A stretch of DNA of 41,667 nt from DAMCAP01 sp964369265 (GCA_964369265.1 CAYJEV010000004.1:1-41667); one strand, 5' to 3'. Shown: positions 23,904 to 32,341, counted from the first letter of the stretch. The notes: generated by a model not told the origin, from the sequence alone. Numbers and translations are program-made.

Positions 23904-24173
23904 ATGAGCGTTGATATTAAAAAGCTAGCAAAGCTATCAAGACTATCAATTCCAGAGTCTGATGTTGCTGTGCTACAAGAAAAGATGAATCTAATTATTA
24001 AGATGGTTGAGGATCTGCCAGAGGTTACTGACCAAAGCATGGGTGTTGATGAAAATGACCCAATGGTTCTTCGTAAGGACATTGTAACTCCTTCATTAAA
24101 ACAGCAAGACCTGCTTCGCAATGCGCCAAAAGTTAGTGCTGGGTGCATAGTAGTGCCTAAAGTAATGGAATAG
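23904..24173 (+). CDS. gatC: Asp-tRNA(Asn)/Glu-tRNA(Gln) amidotransferase subunit C
   Basis: An 89-residue protein with the usual GatC pattern KLAKLSRLSIPESDVAVLQEKMNLI...VEDLPEVTD and a C-terminal KVSAGCIVVPKVME. GatC stabilises the GatA-GatB contact in the transamidase. AGGAAAGAG precedes the ATG. It lies 39 bp after ligA and 19 bp before gatA. Confidence 0.94.
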   Translation: MSVDIKKLAKLSRLSIPESDVAVLQEKMNLIIKMVEDLPEVTDQSMGVDENDPMVLRKDIVTPSLKQQDLLRNAPKVSAGCIVVPKVME

Positions 24174-24192
24174 GGAAGGAATGGTAATAGAC

Positions 24193-25653
24193 ATGGAACT
24201 TTTTAGATTATCAGCAACAGAGCTTTCAGAAATGCTTTCAAAAGGCGAAACAACTTCTGAGGCTATAATAAACTCTTATTATGAGAGAATAGAAAAAACA
24301 GAAGGCGTTATAAACGCTTATGTGACATTGACTAAAGAGCAGGCTTTAGAAAAGGCTCGCATAATTGATGACAAGAGGAAAAACGGGGAAAAGCTCTCCA
24401 AAATAGCTGGCTTGCCAGTTTCCTTAAAGGATATTCTTTGCACAAACAATGTTAAGACAACTTGTGGCTCTAAAATGCTAGAGAACTTTATTCCACCATA
24501 TAGCGCAACTGTAGTTGAAAAGCTAGAGGAGGCTGGTGCGATTTCTCTTGGTAAATTAAACATGGATGAATTTGCAATGGGTTCATCTGGTGAAACTTCC
24601 TATTATGGTATTACTAGAAATCCACACGACACAGAGCGTGTACCAGGGGGCTCTTCTTCAGGCTCTGCTGCTGCTGTGGCTGCTGGTTCTGCCCTTATGA
24701 CACTAGGAACAGACACAGGCGGCTCAATTCGTCAGCCAGCTGCATTTTGTGGAATAGTAGGCTTAAAGCCTACTTATGGAGCAGTTTCACGTTATGGTTG
24801 TATTGCCTTTGCTTCAGGGCTTGACCAAATTGGCCCTATGGGAAGAACTGTTAAAGACGTTGCTCTGCTTTTTGACACAATCACAGGCAAGGATGATAAA
24901 GATGCAACTTCTGAAAAGAGAACAAGCGAAGACTTTACCCAAACAATGGGCAAGGGAATTAAAGGGCTAAAAGTTGGTATACCATCTGAATATTTTGGCG
25001 AGGGCATAAGCGAAGAAGTTAAAGAGGCTGTTAATAAGGCAGTTAAGGCGCTAGAGGCTGATGGTGCAATTATCAAGGAAGTTAGCCTTCCAAGCACAAA
25101 ATATGCTCTAGCTGCATACTACATAATCGCTTGCGCAGAAGCTTCCTCAAACTTATCTCGTTTTGATGGCATAAAATATGGACATAGATCAGAAAACTTC
25201 ACTAACCTAACAGAGCTTTATGAAAATTCAAGAAGCGAAGGCTTTGGCGAAGAGGTTAAGCGACGCATTATGCTTGGAACTTTTGTTCTTAGCAGCGGTT
25301 CAATTGATGCTTATTACTATAGAGCTAAGCTACTGCAAAAGAGAATTAGGCAAGAGTTTGAAGCTATCTTCAATGAGTGTGATGTTTTAATCACACCAAC
25401 TGCTCCAGACGGCGCATTTAAGGTTGGAGAGAATGTTGAAGACCCAATAAAGATGTATGCTAATGACATCTGCACAATAAATGTTAATATAGCTGGTTTG
25501 CCTGCTATGTCAGTTCCTTGTGGTGTTGATAAAAACAATATGCCTGTTGGAATGCAGATAATTGGAAAGCATTTTGCAGAGGATGTACTGTTTAATGTGG
25601 CTGACCATTATGAGAATATTTGTGGTGGCTTTAACAAAATTGCATCACTGTAA
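24193..25653 (+). CDS. gatA: Asp/Glu-tRNA amidotransferase subunit A (glutamine amidase)
   Basis: A 486-residue amidase-signature enzyme that releases ammonia from glutamine for GatB. The signature GGSSSGSAAAVAAG and the Ser-cis-Ser-Lys catalytic set are present: Lys in LPVSLKDI, Ser in GSSSGS, and Ser in TDTGGSIRQPAAFCG. I take ATG 24193 (MELFRLSATELSEML) as the start, since the in-frame ATG at 24181 abuts its ribosome binding site directly and the family begins MEL. The 24181 start would add four residues (MVID). Confidence 0.93.
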   Translation: MELFRLSATELSEMLSKGETTSEAIINSYYERIEKTEGVINAYVTLTKEQALEKARIIDDKRKNGEKLSKIAGLPVSLKDILCTNNVKTTCGSKMLENFIPPYSATVVEKLEEAGAISLGKLNMDEFAMGSSGETSYYGITRNPHDTERVPGGSSSGSAAAVAAGSALMTLGTDTGGSIRQPAAFCGIVGLKPTYGAVSRYGCIAFASGLDQIGPMGRTVKDVALLFDTITGKDDKDATSEKRTSEDFTQTMGKGIKGLKVGIPSEYFGEGISEEVKEAVNKAVKALEADGAIIKEVSLPSTKYALAAYYIIACAEASSNLSRFDGIKYGHRSENFTNLTELYENSRSEGFGEEVKRRIMLGTFVLSSGSIDAYYYRAKLLQKRIRQEFEAIFNECDVLITPTAPDGAFKVGENVEDPIKMYANDICTINVNIAGLPAMSVPCGVDKNNMPVGMQIIGKHFAEDVLFNVADHYENICGGFNKIASL

Positions 25654-25669
25654 GAGGGAGGATAAAGAA

Positions 25670-27106
25670 ATGAATTATGAAGTAGTAATCGGTCTTGAAG
25701 TTCATGCCGAGCTTAACACTGAATCAAAAATATTTTGCGGTTGTAAAAACTCATTTGGTAATGAAGTAAACTCTAATGTTTGCCCAATTTGCGCTGGAAT
25801 GCCTGGCACACTGCCAATGCTGAATGAAAAAGTTGTCGACTATGCGGTGAAGATGGGGCTTGCACTAAACTGCGAGATAAACAATGTTTGTAAGCAAGAT
25901 AGAAAGCATTATTTCTATCCTGACCTTCCAAAAGCATATCAAATTTCGCAGTATGACATTCCTCTTTGCGGAAAAGGCCATTTAGATGTTCTTCTTGATG
26001 AGGGCAAGGCTACAAAGAGAATTGGTGTAACACGAATACATATAGAAGAGGATGCTGGAAAGCTAATACACGATGATGCGTTTAGTGGTTCATTAGTAGA
26101 TATGAATAGATGCGGTGTTCCTCTGATTGAGATTGTTTCAGAGCCAGATATGAGAACAACTGCAGAAGCTAAGGCATATCTTGAGGGAATAAAGGCTATA
26201 CTAGGCGCTTTAGACATATCCGACTGCAAAATGCAAGAAGGTTCTATCCGTTGCGATATAAACGTTTCTGTTATGCCAGAAGGAAGCAAAGAGTTTGGCA
26301 CTAGAGTTGAGATGAAGAATGTAAACAGCTTCTCTGCTGCTGTTAGGGCGATTGACTATGAGAGCGCAAGACAAATAAAGGTGCTTTCAGAAGGCGGAGA
26401 GATATATCAAGAAACTCGCCGCTGGGACAATCTAAAAAATGAAAACTTTGTTCTTCGTTCAAAAGAAGACGCACAAGACTATAAATTCTTTAGAGATCCT
26501 GATTTAAAAACTATTGTTGTTAAAGAAGAGAGAATTGAGGAGCTAAGAGCTGAAATTCCAGAGCTTCCAATGCCAAAGCTTCTTAGAATAATGAAAGACT
26601 ATAGCCTTCCTTATAGCGATGCTGTGCTTTTAGTTGAAAATCAAGATAGATACGAGCTTTTTGCTGCATCAACTGCTATTAAAGGCTCTCCAAAAGCAAC
26701 AGTTAACTGGCTAAATGGAGATGTTGTTAGATTATTAGTTGAGAAGAATGTGTCTTTATCTGAAACAAAGTTGACAGCTGAGAAACTATCAGAAATGATA
26801 GACTTAATCGATAAGGCAACTATCTCAAATGCTGCTGCTAAAAACATAATCGAAGAAGTTATGTTCACAGATAAAACAGCGCAGGCTTTAATTGAAGAGA
26901 AGGGTCTTGGACAAATTAGCGATAATAGCGCTCTTGAAGCCATTGTTAATGAGGTTGTTTCTAATAATGCTAAGGCGATTGAAGACTATAGAAACGGCAA
27001 GACTAATGTTCTTGGTTTCTTAGTTGGTCAGTGTATGAAGGCTTCAAAGGGCAAGGGAAATCCTGAGATTCTAAAGGGAATGATAATCTCTCATATTGAG
27101 GGTTAA
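25670..27106 (+). CDS. gatB: Asp/Glu-tRNA amidotransferase subunit B
   Basis: A 478-residue GatB that phosphorylates and amidates Glu-tRNA(Gln) and Asp-tRNA(Asn). The N-terminal signature is YEVVIGLEVHAELNT at the start, then CGCKNSFGNEVNSNVCPICAG (two Cys pairs for a zinc site), RKHYFYPDLPKAYQISQYD, RIHIEEDAGKLIHDD and MNRCGVPLIEIVSEPD. The C-terminal YqeY-like helical domain ends KGNPEILKGMIISHI. The open frame reaches back to 25562 but overlaps gatA. The start is ATG 25670 with GGGAGG 8 nt upstream. Confidence 0.95.
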   Translation: MNYEVVIGLEVHAELNTESKIFCGCKNSFGNEVNSNVCPICAGMPGTLPMLNEKVVDYAVKMGLALNCEINNVCKQDRKHYFYPDLPKAYQISQYDIPLCGKGHLDVLLDEGKATKRIGVTRIHIEEDAGKLIHDDAFSGSLVDMNRCGVPLIEIVSEPDMRTTAEAKAYLEGIKAILGALDISDCKMQEGSIRCDINVSVMPEGSKEFGTRVEMKNVNSFSAAVRAIDYESARQIKVLSEGGEIYQETRRWDNLKNENFVLRSKEDAQDYKFFRDPDLKTIVVKEERIEELRAEIPELPMPKLLRIMKDYSLPYSDAVLLVENQDRYELFAASTAIKGSPKATVNWLNGDVVRLLVEKNVSLSETKLTAEKLSEMIDLIDKATISNAAAKNIIEEVMFTDKTAQALIEEKGLGQISDNSALEAIVNEVVSNNAKAIEDYRNGKTNVLGFLVGQCMKASKGKGNPEILKGMIISHIEG

Positions 27107-27160
27107 TCATAATAGATCAATATAAGTCTAAATTTAAATGCATTGTAGAGGAGAGTAACC

Positions 27161-28207
27161 ATGAAAAAGATAATGAAGACATATCGTGATTTTTATTTTG
27201 ATACAGTTAAGAAGGTGCTAGCTGTTGATAGTGTAACTGGCTATTGCTTTAAGGCTATTGATTTAATTGAGAGCTATGCTAATGAATATGGCTATAAGTT
27301 TGAGCGTACAGTTAAGGGCAATGGTGTTATACATATTCCTGGTGCTGACACTAACAAAACTATCGCTTTATCTGCCCATGTTGACACAATTGGAATGATG
27401 GTGCGTTCTATTAATTCCGATGGCACACTTAACTTCTCTAAAGTTGGCGGAATAACACTTCCAACTATGGATGGTGAGTATTGCCGAGTTACAACTAGAG
27501 ATGGTAAAGTATACTCAGGCACTGTTTTATGTAAACATGCAGCGGCTCATGTGCATATGGAAGCTCATTCAGCAGTTCGTGATGAGCATTCAATGTACAT
27601 TCGTCTTGATGAAGTTGTTAAGAGCAAAGATGATGTGCTTGATCTTGGAATTAGAAATGGTGATTTTATCTCTCCAGATACAAAGACAGTTGTAACTGAA
27701 AGCGGTTTCTTGAAATCACGCTTTATTGACGATAAGGCAAGCGTTGCAATGCTTATTACAATTATGAAATACCTAAAAGAGCAAGGCTTAAAGCCAGCTT
27801 TTAACACTCAGCTTCTTTTCACAACTTATGAGGAAATAGGACATGGAGCTTCTTATATCTCACCTGAAATAAGCGAGATACTAGCTCTTGATATGGGCTG
27901 TATTGGCGAGGATCTAAGCTGTACAGAATATGATGTATCAATTTGTGCTAAAGATGCAAGCGGGCCTTATGATTTTAACATGATATCGACTCTAATTGAG
28001 CTTTCTGAAAAGAACGATTTAAGCTATGCTGTTGACTTATACCCAAAATATGCTTCTGATATTAGCGCAGCTTTAAGAGGGGGAAATAACATTAGGGGAG
28101 CTTTAATTGGAACAGGTGTTCATGCTTCTCATGGTATGGAGAGAACTCATTGGAAGGGCATATTAAACACAATGTGTCTTGCTGCTTTTTATCTTGATCC
28201 AAAATAA
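27161..28207 (+). CDS. M42-family glutamyl/leucyl aminopeptidase
   Basis: A 348-residue M42 metallo-aminopeptidase of the FrvX/PepA-like group, cytoplasmic. The metal ligands are in SAHVDTIGMMV (His and Asp), FIDDKASVAM (Asp), YEEIGHGAS (catalytic Glu pair), LDMGCIG (Asp) and GVHASHGMERTH (His). Length and order agree with the family. GAGGAGAG is 8 nt before the ATG. It follows gatB by 54 bp and is closed by a strong terminator at 28221. The connection to translation genes is probably only positional. Confidence 0.93.
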   Translation: MKKIMKTYRDFYFDTVKKVLAVDSVTGYCFKAIDLIESYANEYGYKFERTVKGNGVIHIPGADTNKTIALSAHVDTIGMMVRSINSDGTLNFSKVGGITLPTMDGEYCRVTTRDGKVYSGTVLCKHAAAHVHMEAHSAVRDEHSMYIRLDEVVKSKDDVLDLGIRNGDFISPDTKTVVTESGFLKSRFIDDKASVAMLITIMKYLKEQGLKPAFNTQLLFTTYEEIGHGASYISPEISEILALDMGCIGEDLSCTEYDVSICAKDASGPYDFNMISTLIELSEKNDLSYAVDLYPKYASDISAALRGGNNIRGALIGTGVHASHGMERTHWKGILNTMCLAAFYLDPK

Positions 28208-28220
28208 ATTTTGAATTAAA

Positions 28221-28262
28221 AAAATGAGCTACTCTCATCCTAGAGAGCGGCTCATTTTTTTA
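28221..28262 (+). terminator. Terminator of the gatB/M42 transcript
   Basis: AAAATGAGC (28221-28229) and GCTCATTTT (28250-28258) pair, with an inner CTCTC/GAGAG stem, and a run of T follows. It also faces the DUF1540 gene on the other strand, 8 bp beyond. Confidence 0.8.
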
Positions 28263-28269
28263 TAAGAAA

Positions 28270-28431
28270 TTACTTACACATAAAGCTTTCGCAATCTGTG
28301 CACTTTGGTTCAGTTGGATTTTTTTCATGCGTACCCACAGAGATTTTGCTTAGAGTACAATAGTTTTGGTTGCCTGCATGGTTTCTACATTGGGAAACGG
28401 AACATCCGATAGAGTTATTAACACTTTTCAA
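28270..28431 (-). CDS. DUF1540 cysteine-rich peptide downstream of sigG
   Basis: A small gene: TTG 28431 to TAA 28270, 53 residues, with AAGGAGGTG at ideal spacing. The peptide has six Cys in the order SIGCSVSQCRNHAG, NYCTLSKISVGTHE, and PKCTDCESFMCK. This is the DUF1540 pattern (IxCSVxxCxYN, C-x-A-xxI-xV, then C-x-x-C-x-SF), thought to bind metal. It is 49 bp behind sigG on the same strand, so it can be read from the same transcript. Start and length follow from the ribosome binding site and the family. Its function is unknown; a role in spores is inferred from the neighbour. Confidence 0.85.
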   Translation of the reverse strand: MKSVNNSIGCSVSQCRNHAGNQNYCTLSKISVGTHEKNPTEPKCTDCESFMCK

Positions 28432-28480
28432 AATACTCACCTCCTTGCAATTTTATTATAGGCAAATGATTAGCTTATAT

Positions 28481-29260
28481 TCAGTTTTGCGAAATATTAT
28501 TTTTTATATTTTTAATTGAAAATTTTTCAAGCCTAGACACCTGCGCCTGCGAAATTCCTATCTCTTTAGCGACCTCCATTTGTGTCATTCCGTTAATGAA
28601 TCTTAGCGTTAAAATTCGCTTTTCTCTGTCAGTTAAATTTTCAATACACTCCCTTAAAGAAAGCTCAGATAGCCAGTCGCTTTGATGTTCAGGATCTCTT
28701 ATTTGATCCATAACAAACACATTATCTGTTGTTCCTGAATATACAGGGTCAAACAGCGACATAGGGGACACTATAGATTCTAAAGCAATAACTACCTCCG
28801 ATTTTTTGATGTTAAGGTGCTTAGCAATCTCTTCAATTTCAGGCTCACGTTTAAGCTTAATTGTAAGCTCTTCTTTTGCACCCATAGCCTTGTATGCAGT
28901 ATCTCGAATAGAGCGGCTAACTCTTATTGGGTTGTCATCTCTTAAATGTCGGCGCACTTCGCCTGAAATCATTGGAACAGCATAGCTTGAAAATCTAACA
29001 GGAAGCTCTAAATTAAAGTTGTCAATAGCTTTCATTAGCCCAATGCAACCAACCTGAAATAAATCGTCTGGATTTTCGCCTCGCCCTGAAAATTTTTGGA
29101 CAACACTAAGAACTAATTTCAAGTTTCCAGCAATAACCATCTCTCTGGCTAGCTTGTCCCCAGCTTGAGATGCTTTTATAAGCTCAATTTTCTCTTTCTC
29201 TTTCATTACCTTAAGCTCGCTTGTGTTAATTCCGCAAATCTCAACCCTTGAATTATACAT
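28481..29260 (-). CDS. sigG: RNA polymerase sporulation sigma factor SigG
   Basis: A 259-residue sigma-70-type factor of the sporulation group. It opens YNSRVEICGINTSELKV, the SigG signature NKVEICGVDTS. Region 2 carries GNLKLVLSVVQKFSGRG and DDLFQVGCIGLMKAIDNF. Region 3 carries NPIRVSRSIRDTAYKA. The C-terminal helix-turn-helix is TQMEVAKEIGISQAQVSRLEK. SigG governs late forespore genes and depends on the SpoIIIA-SpoIIQ channel, whose genes are also in this window. I take ATG 29260 (GGAGG spacing about 6) over the in-frame ATG 29275, which adds MWRWC from inside the ribosome binding site. Upstream promoters could not be assigned. Confidence 0.95.
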   Translation of the reverse strand: MYNSRVEICGINTSELKVMKEKEKIELIKASQAGDKLAREMVIAGNLKLVLSVVQKFSGRGENPDDLFQVGCIGLMKAIDNFNLELPVRFSSYAVPMISGEVRRHLRDDNPIRVSRSIRDTAYKAMGAKEELTIKLKREPEIEEIAKHLNIKKSEVVIALESIVSPMSLFDPVYSGTTDNVFVMDQIRDPEHQSDWLSELSLRECIENLTDREKRILTLRFINGMTQMEVAKEIGISQAQVSRLEKFSIKNIKNNISQN

Positions 29261-29364
29261 ACACCACCTCCACACTTTTAATAATATTGTTGTCCAATTT
29301 TTGCTAACAATACCAAAGGTACAAAGGGAATTTTATCCATTGCCAAATTAATCTAATTAACAGC

Positions 29365-29394
29365 TTGAAATGCTAATTCATTGTTTGGTATAAT
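29365..29394 (+). promoter_or_regulatory. Promoter of the M20 hydrolase gene
   Basis: TTGAAA (29365-29370) and TATAAT (29389-29394) are 18 nt apart, about 60 bp upstream of the ATG. A good vegetative match. Confidence 0.55.
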
Positions 29395-29455
29395 AGTTGT
29401 ATTATGCAGTTTCTAAAGCGACATTATAAACCAAAATCACAAAAGGAGAAAAGCT

Positions 29456-30622
29456 ATGTTAAAAAGAGTTGAGAGTTCAGTTGAGAAAATTATGCCTGAA
29501 ATGATAGGTATATCAAAGAAAATGTATGAAAATCCAGAGCTTGGATATGAGGAATTTTTAGCTTGTGAAATGCTAGTTAATAGCATGGTAGAGCATGGAT
29601 TTGATGTTGAAACTCCATATTGCAACATCAAGACAGCGTTTAAAGCTAGTTATAAAGGGAAAAAAGATGGGGCGACTATTGCCTATCTTGCTGAATATGA
29701 TGCTCTTCCAGGCATTGGTCATGGTTGCGGACATAATAACATAGCTGCTGTATCGGCTGCTTCTGCTGTTGCCTTAAAAGAGTTTGTTGACGAGTTTGGA
29801 GGCAGTGTAGTGCTTATTGGTACACCAGCAGAAGAAACTGATGGTAGCAAGGTTGTTATGGGGGAGATGGGTGCGTTTAATAAGATTGATGTTGCGATGA
29901 TAGCCCATCCTTCAAACAAAACTCAAAAAAGCGGAGCTTCTAATGCTTTGAAGGCATTAAGGTTCGAGTTTTTTGGCAAGACTGCACACGCAGCTGGCTC
30001 GCCTGATGAGGGCATAAACGCCCTGCATGCTTGTATTTCCCTATTCAATAATATCTCCTCTTTAAGAGAGCATTTTAGAAGCGATGCAAGAGTTCACGGC
30101 GTTATTAAGGATGGAGGAAAGGCAGCGAATATTGTTCCTGACTATTCTATGGCTGAATTTTATGTGCGTTCTTCTGATATGAAATATCAGGCGGAGCTTG
30201 TTGAGAAGATAGAGAATTGCGCAAAGGCGGCAGCTTTATCAAATGGGGCAAAGCTTGAGATTTCTCAGTTTGAATCTGAATATTTTAGCATGATGACAAA
30301 TGAAACGCTATCAAATCTATTTACAACCAAGCTTGAGGAGGTAGGCGTTACAAATATTAAGCCAGCTGAATTTTCTTTTGGTTCAACTGATGTAGGCAAT
30401 GTCAGCCAATACTGCCCAACTATTCATCCATACTTCTCTATTAAAGAGGATGGCAACTTAACAGGACATTCTGTCGAGTTTGCTAATTGCAGCATCAGCG
30501 ACTATGCTAACAAGCAAATGACCAAAACTGTAACAGCCTTCACCCTAACTGCTATTGATATACTAAAAAATTCAGAAATTTTAGAAGATATAAAAAATGA
30601 GTTTAACTCAAAACATAAATAG
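29456..30622 (+). CDS. M20-family amidohydrolase/peptidase
   Basis: A 388-residue M20 metallohydrolase of the AbgB/indole-acyl-amidase type, which cleaves amide bonds of N-acyl amino acids or aminobenzoyl-glutamate. The metal-binding region reads LAEYDALPGIGHGCGHNNIAAVSAASA with the Cys ligand of this subgroup, then GTPAEETDGSKV, and an H-rich FGKTAHAAGSPDEGINAL dimerisation part. The end has STDVGNVSQYCPTIHPYFSI. No signal peptide, so cytoplasmic. AAAGGAG is 8 nt before the ATG. Monocistronic by promoter; substrate unknown. Confidence 0.9.
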   Translation: MLKRVESSVEKIMPEMIGISKKMYENPELGYEEFLACEMLVNSMVEHGFDVETPYCNIKTAFKASYKGKKDGATIAYLAEYDALPGIGHGCGHNNIAAVSAASAVALKEFVDEFGGSVVLIGTPAEETDGSKVVMGEMGAFNKIDVAMIAHPSNKTQKSGASNALKALRFEFFGKTAHAAGSPDEGINALHACISLFNNISSLREHFRSDARVHGVIKDGGKAANIVPDYSMAEFYVRSSDMKYQAELVEKIENCAKAAALSNGAKLEISQFESEYFSMMTNETLSNLFTTKLEEVGVTNIKPAEFSFGSTDVGNVSQYCPTIHPYFSIKEDGNLTGHSVEFANCSISDYANKQMTKTVTAFTLTAIDILKNSEILEDIKNEFNSKHK

Positions 30623-30648
30623 ATAGCATAATGATTGGAGAAAGTAAA

Positions 30649-31044
30649 ATGAATGAAAAAGAAGTAGTTTTATCTGACTATTTTGATTTATTGAATTTGC
30701 ATAAAGGCTTATTGGAGGCTCGATTTAATGAAAATCCAGATAACTTCCATGTGGCTGGAAGTCCAATATTAGCAAATATACATGAAAAAATAATAAAAGC
30801 TCTAATTTCCCTTAGTATAGAAAAATATGGGGAAGATAAATGGAGTGAGTGGCTATTTATAAAAAATCACAATAATTATAAAGAAAAAGTTGTGAAATTG
30901 ATTACCACTTATAACAAAGGTTGGAGTGGATTTAGCCAAGTAAGAAAATCAGAAGTTTTAAAAGACTATTTAAGACCATTTATTTTTGATGATAATTATA
31001 TTGCAGATGTCATCGTTGAAATTGACAAAATGATAGTAAAGTAG
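30649..31044 (+). CDS. Uncharacterised small protein
   Basis: 131 residues, not recognised. It is charged and aromatic (W at WSEWLF and GWSGFSQ), predicted mostly helical, without a signal peptide or membrane segment. I place the start at ATG 30649 with GGAGAAAG 7 nt upstream; the in-frame ATG 30631 has none. It lies 26 bp after the M20 gene in the same direction and has a base composition richer in A/T than its neighbour. It is the first of three small unknown genes separated by repeats. Confidence 0.6.
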   Translation: MNEKEVVLSDYFDLLNLHKGLLEARFNENPDNFHVAGSPILANIHEKIIKALISLSIEKYGEDKWSEWLFIKNHNNYKEKVVKLITTYNKGWSGFSQVRKSEVLKDYLRPFIFDDNYIADVIVEIDKMIVK

Positions 31045-31094
31045 TTAGACTTGTTCACTGTCTATAAAATGATAACATTGCGAGCAAGGACTTT

Positions 31095-31151
31095 AAAATC
31101 GCCCCTGCGAGGAATATAAATAATTGGAACGCAGTGGAGATTATTTATATT
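31095..31151. repeat. Partial CCTCGCAGGGG repeat, head and core
   Basis: The reverse of the palindrome-headed element at 34869-34924: AAAATCGCCCCTGCGAGG (31095-31112), then perfect 12-bp arms AATATAAATAAT and ATTATTTATATT (31113-31124 with 31140-31151) around a 15-nt loop. It lies between two small unknown genes and could act as a terminator-like hairpin. Confidence 0.7.
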
Positions 31152-31166
31152 TTGTGGGGTGATAGA

Positions 31167-31505
31167 ATGAGAAAAACAAAATATTGTTGCTACAACATCA
31201 AGCACGGTTGCTATTTTGAGTTCCAAAAAGGTGATTATTTTACTGAAGAAAAGCACTGGCTTGAAAGCTCATTATTTATTGATGATGATATCGTTAATGC
31301 ATTAAATCTTGGTGCGTTATTTGGTGAAGCCATCCCGAACTTTAACTACTATGGACCTACAAAAGTCACAAAAGAGCAGTGGTTAGCTGTAAAAAAAATG
31401 AGCGAAAATATGACTTTGCAAATTAAAGATGCCATAAATGAAATCGATGAATGGGTACAAAATTGTTTTTTAACAGATAATTGCTTTAGCATTTGTGGAA
31501 TTTAA
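31167..31505 (+). CDS. Uncharacterised small protein with Cys-rich N-terminus
   Basis: 112 residues, not recognised. The N-terminus is KTKYCCYNIKHGCYFEF with three Cys, and two more Cys pairs lie near the end (QNCFLTDNCFSIC). The rest is acidic and aromatic with no membrane segment. I take ATG 31167 with GGGGTGA at 5-6 nt spacing; the in-frame ATG 31134 falls inside the palindromic repeat and has no ribosome binding site. It might bind a metal through its Cys, but this is speculation. Confidence 0.6.
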   Translation: MRKTKYCCYNIKHGCYFEFQKGDYFTEEKHWLESSLFIDDDIVNALNLGALFGEAIPNFNYYGPTKVTKEQWLAVKKMSENMTLQIKDAINEIDEWVQNCFLTDNCFSICGI

Positions 31506-31557
31506 TTCTTGAACGGCTATTATGAGCATAATGAGAGTAAGAAATACTCTATAAGAA

Positions 31558-31592
31558 GTATAAATAAACGGAACGTAATGGAGGTTACTTAT
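31558..31592 (+). repeat. Solo repeat head that supplies a ribosome binding site
   Basis: GTATAAATAAACGGAACGTA onward matches the reverse complement of the element head at 34869 with about four changes. One change turns GGAGA into GGAGG (31580-31584), which is the Shine-Dalgarno of the next gene, 6 nt before its ATG at 31591. Confidence 0.65.
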
Positions 31593-31830
31593 GAAAAAGG
31601 TAATAGCTGGAATAGGATTTATGTTAGTTGGTACGATTATGTACTTGTCTGCCTCTTTAATAACAAGCTTTAATATGCAATACACAACAGAATGGATAAC
31701 TTCTATAGGGAAATACTGGCAAACAATGTTAGACATGGGAATGATGCCTGTTGTTGTTATTGGAGTTTTGCTTTTGATTTCTGGCATTTTGTTAACACTC
31801 CAAGGAGTATTCTCTAAAAAAGACAATTAA
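31591..31830 (+). CDS. Small two-helix membrane protein
   Basis: 79 residues, not recognised. Two hydrophobic segments (about 4-24 and 51-72) around a polar loop TSFNMQYTTEWITSIGKYW, and a basic C-terminus FSKKDN. Start ATG 31591 with GGAGG 6 nt upstream; that site belongs to a relic repeat. The gene ends shortly before a bidirectional terminator. Confidence 0.7.
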   Translation: MKKVIAGIGFMLVGTIMYLSASLITSFNMQYTTEWITSIGKYWQTMLDMGMMPVVVIGVLLLISGILLTLQGVFSKKDN

Positions 31831-31846
31831 GCTAAAAGCATATTGC

Positions 31847-31877
31847 AAAAGCCAACACAGAAAATGTGCTGGCTTTT
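31847..31877. terminator. Bidirectional terminator between membrane protein and holin genes
   Basis: AAAAGCCAACAC (31847-31858) and GTGCTGGCTTTT (31866-31877) pair with one mismatch around a 7-nt loop. It separates a (+) gene from the (-) holin gene and ends both. Confidence 0.75.
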
Positions 31878-31881
31878 AATG

Positions 31882-32250
31882 CTATTCTATATTTTGTTTT
31901 GAATTCATAATATAAACAGCGCTTTCAATTAGATTGTCTAGTTCTGATGTTGACAATTTATATCGCTTTAGCAGTTCTGCTGAAACATATGCTTTCTTTT
32001 TAGCGTTGACTTCATTTCTGTCTTCTGCTGAGTTTTTCCACATCTGTTCTGCCGCCATTACAAACTTAACTGCATATTCCATTAGGCCTTTTTGCTCAAG
32101 CCAATTTTTGAGGCTGTCAAATGTATCTAAAAACTTAGGGAGAAAACCTTTGATTAGCTCCCTAGTTTGAAGGCTAGCATAACCAAGACCGAAAACAAAT
32201 ATTGCTGCTAATGCTGTAATGACAAAATCTATCATAACTTCAAAGCTCAT
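31882..32250 (-). CDS. Orphan LL-H-type phage holin-like protein
   Basis: A 122-residue protein with one N-terminal membrane segment (about residues 5-25) followed by a long charged helix and a C-terminal KKKAYVSAELLKRYKLSTSELDNLIESAVYIMN. This is the layout and sequence style of the phage holin LLH family (superfamily 6). Holins form membrane pores for endolysin release. No phage genes or endolysin are nearby, so it is a domesticated or remnant gene. AAAGGAG is about 8 nt before the ATG. Confidence 0.7.
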   Translation of the reverse strand: MSFEVMIDFVITALAAIFVFGLGYASLQTRELIKGFLPKFLDTFDSLKNWLEQKGLMEYAVKFVMAAEQMWKNSAEDRNEVNAKKKAYVSAELLKRYKLSTSELDNLIESAVYIMNSKQNIE

Positions 32251-32273
32251 TCTATTGCTCCTTTACCATAAAA

Positions 32274-32303
32274 GATTGAGCATAGCAACAGCTATACTCA
32301 ATC
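32274..32303 (-). terminator. Terminator of the aldo/keto reductase gene
   Basis: GATTGAGCATAGC and GCTATACTCAATC (32274-32303) form a 12-bp stem with one mismatch and a 4-nt loop. Read on the minus strand it is followed by TTTTATGG. It sits 166 bp beyond the reductase stop, with a repeat element in between. Confidence 0.6.
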
Positions 32304-32341
32304 TCATAATATGTTATTAGGATAATATATGTTAAATTTAG

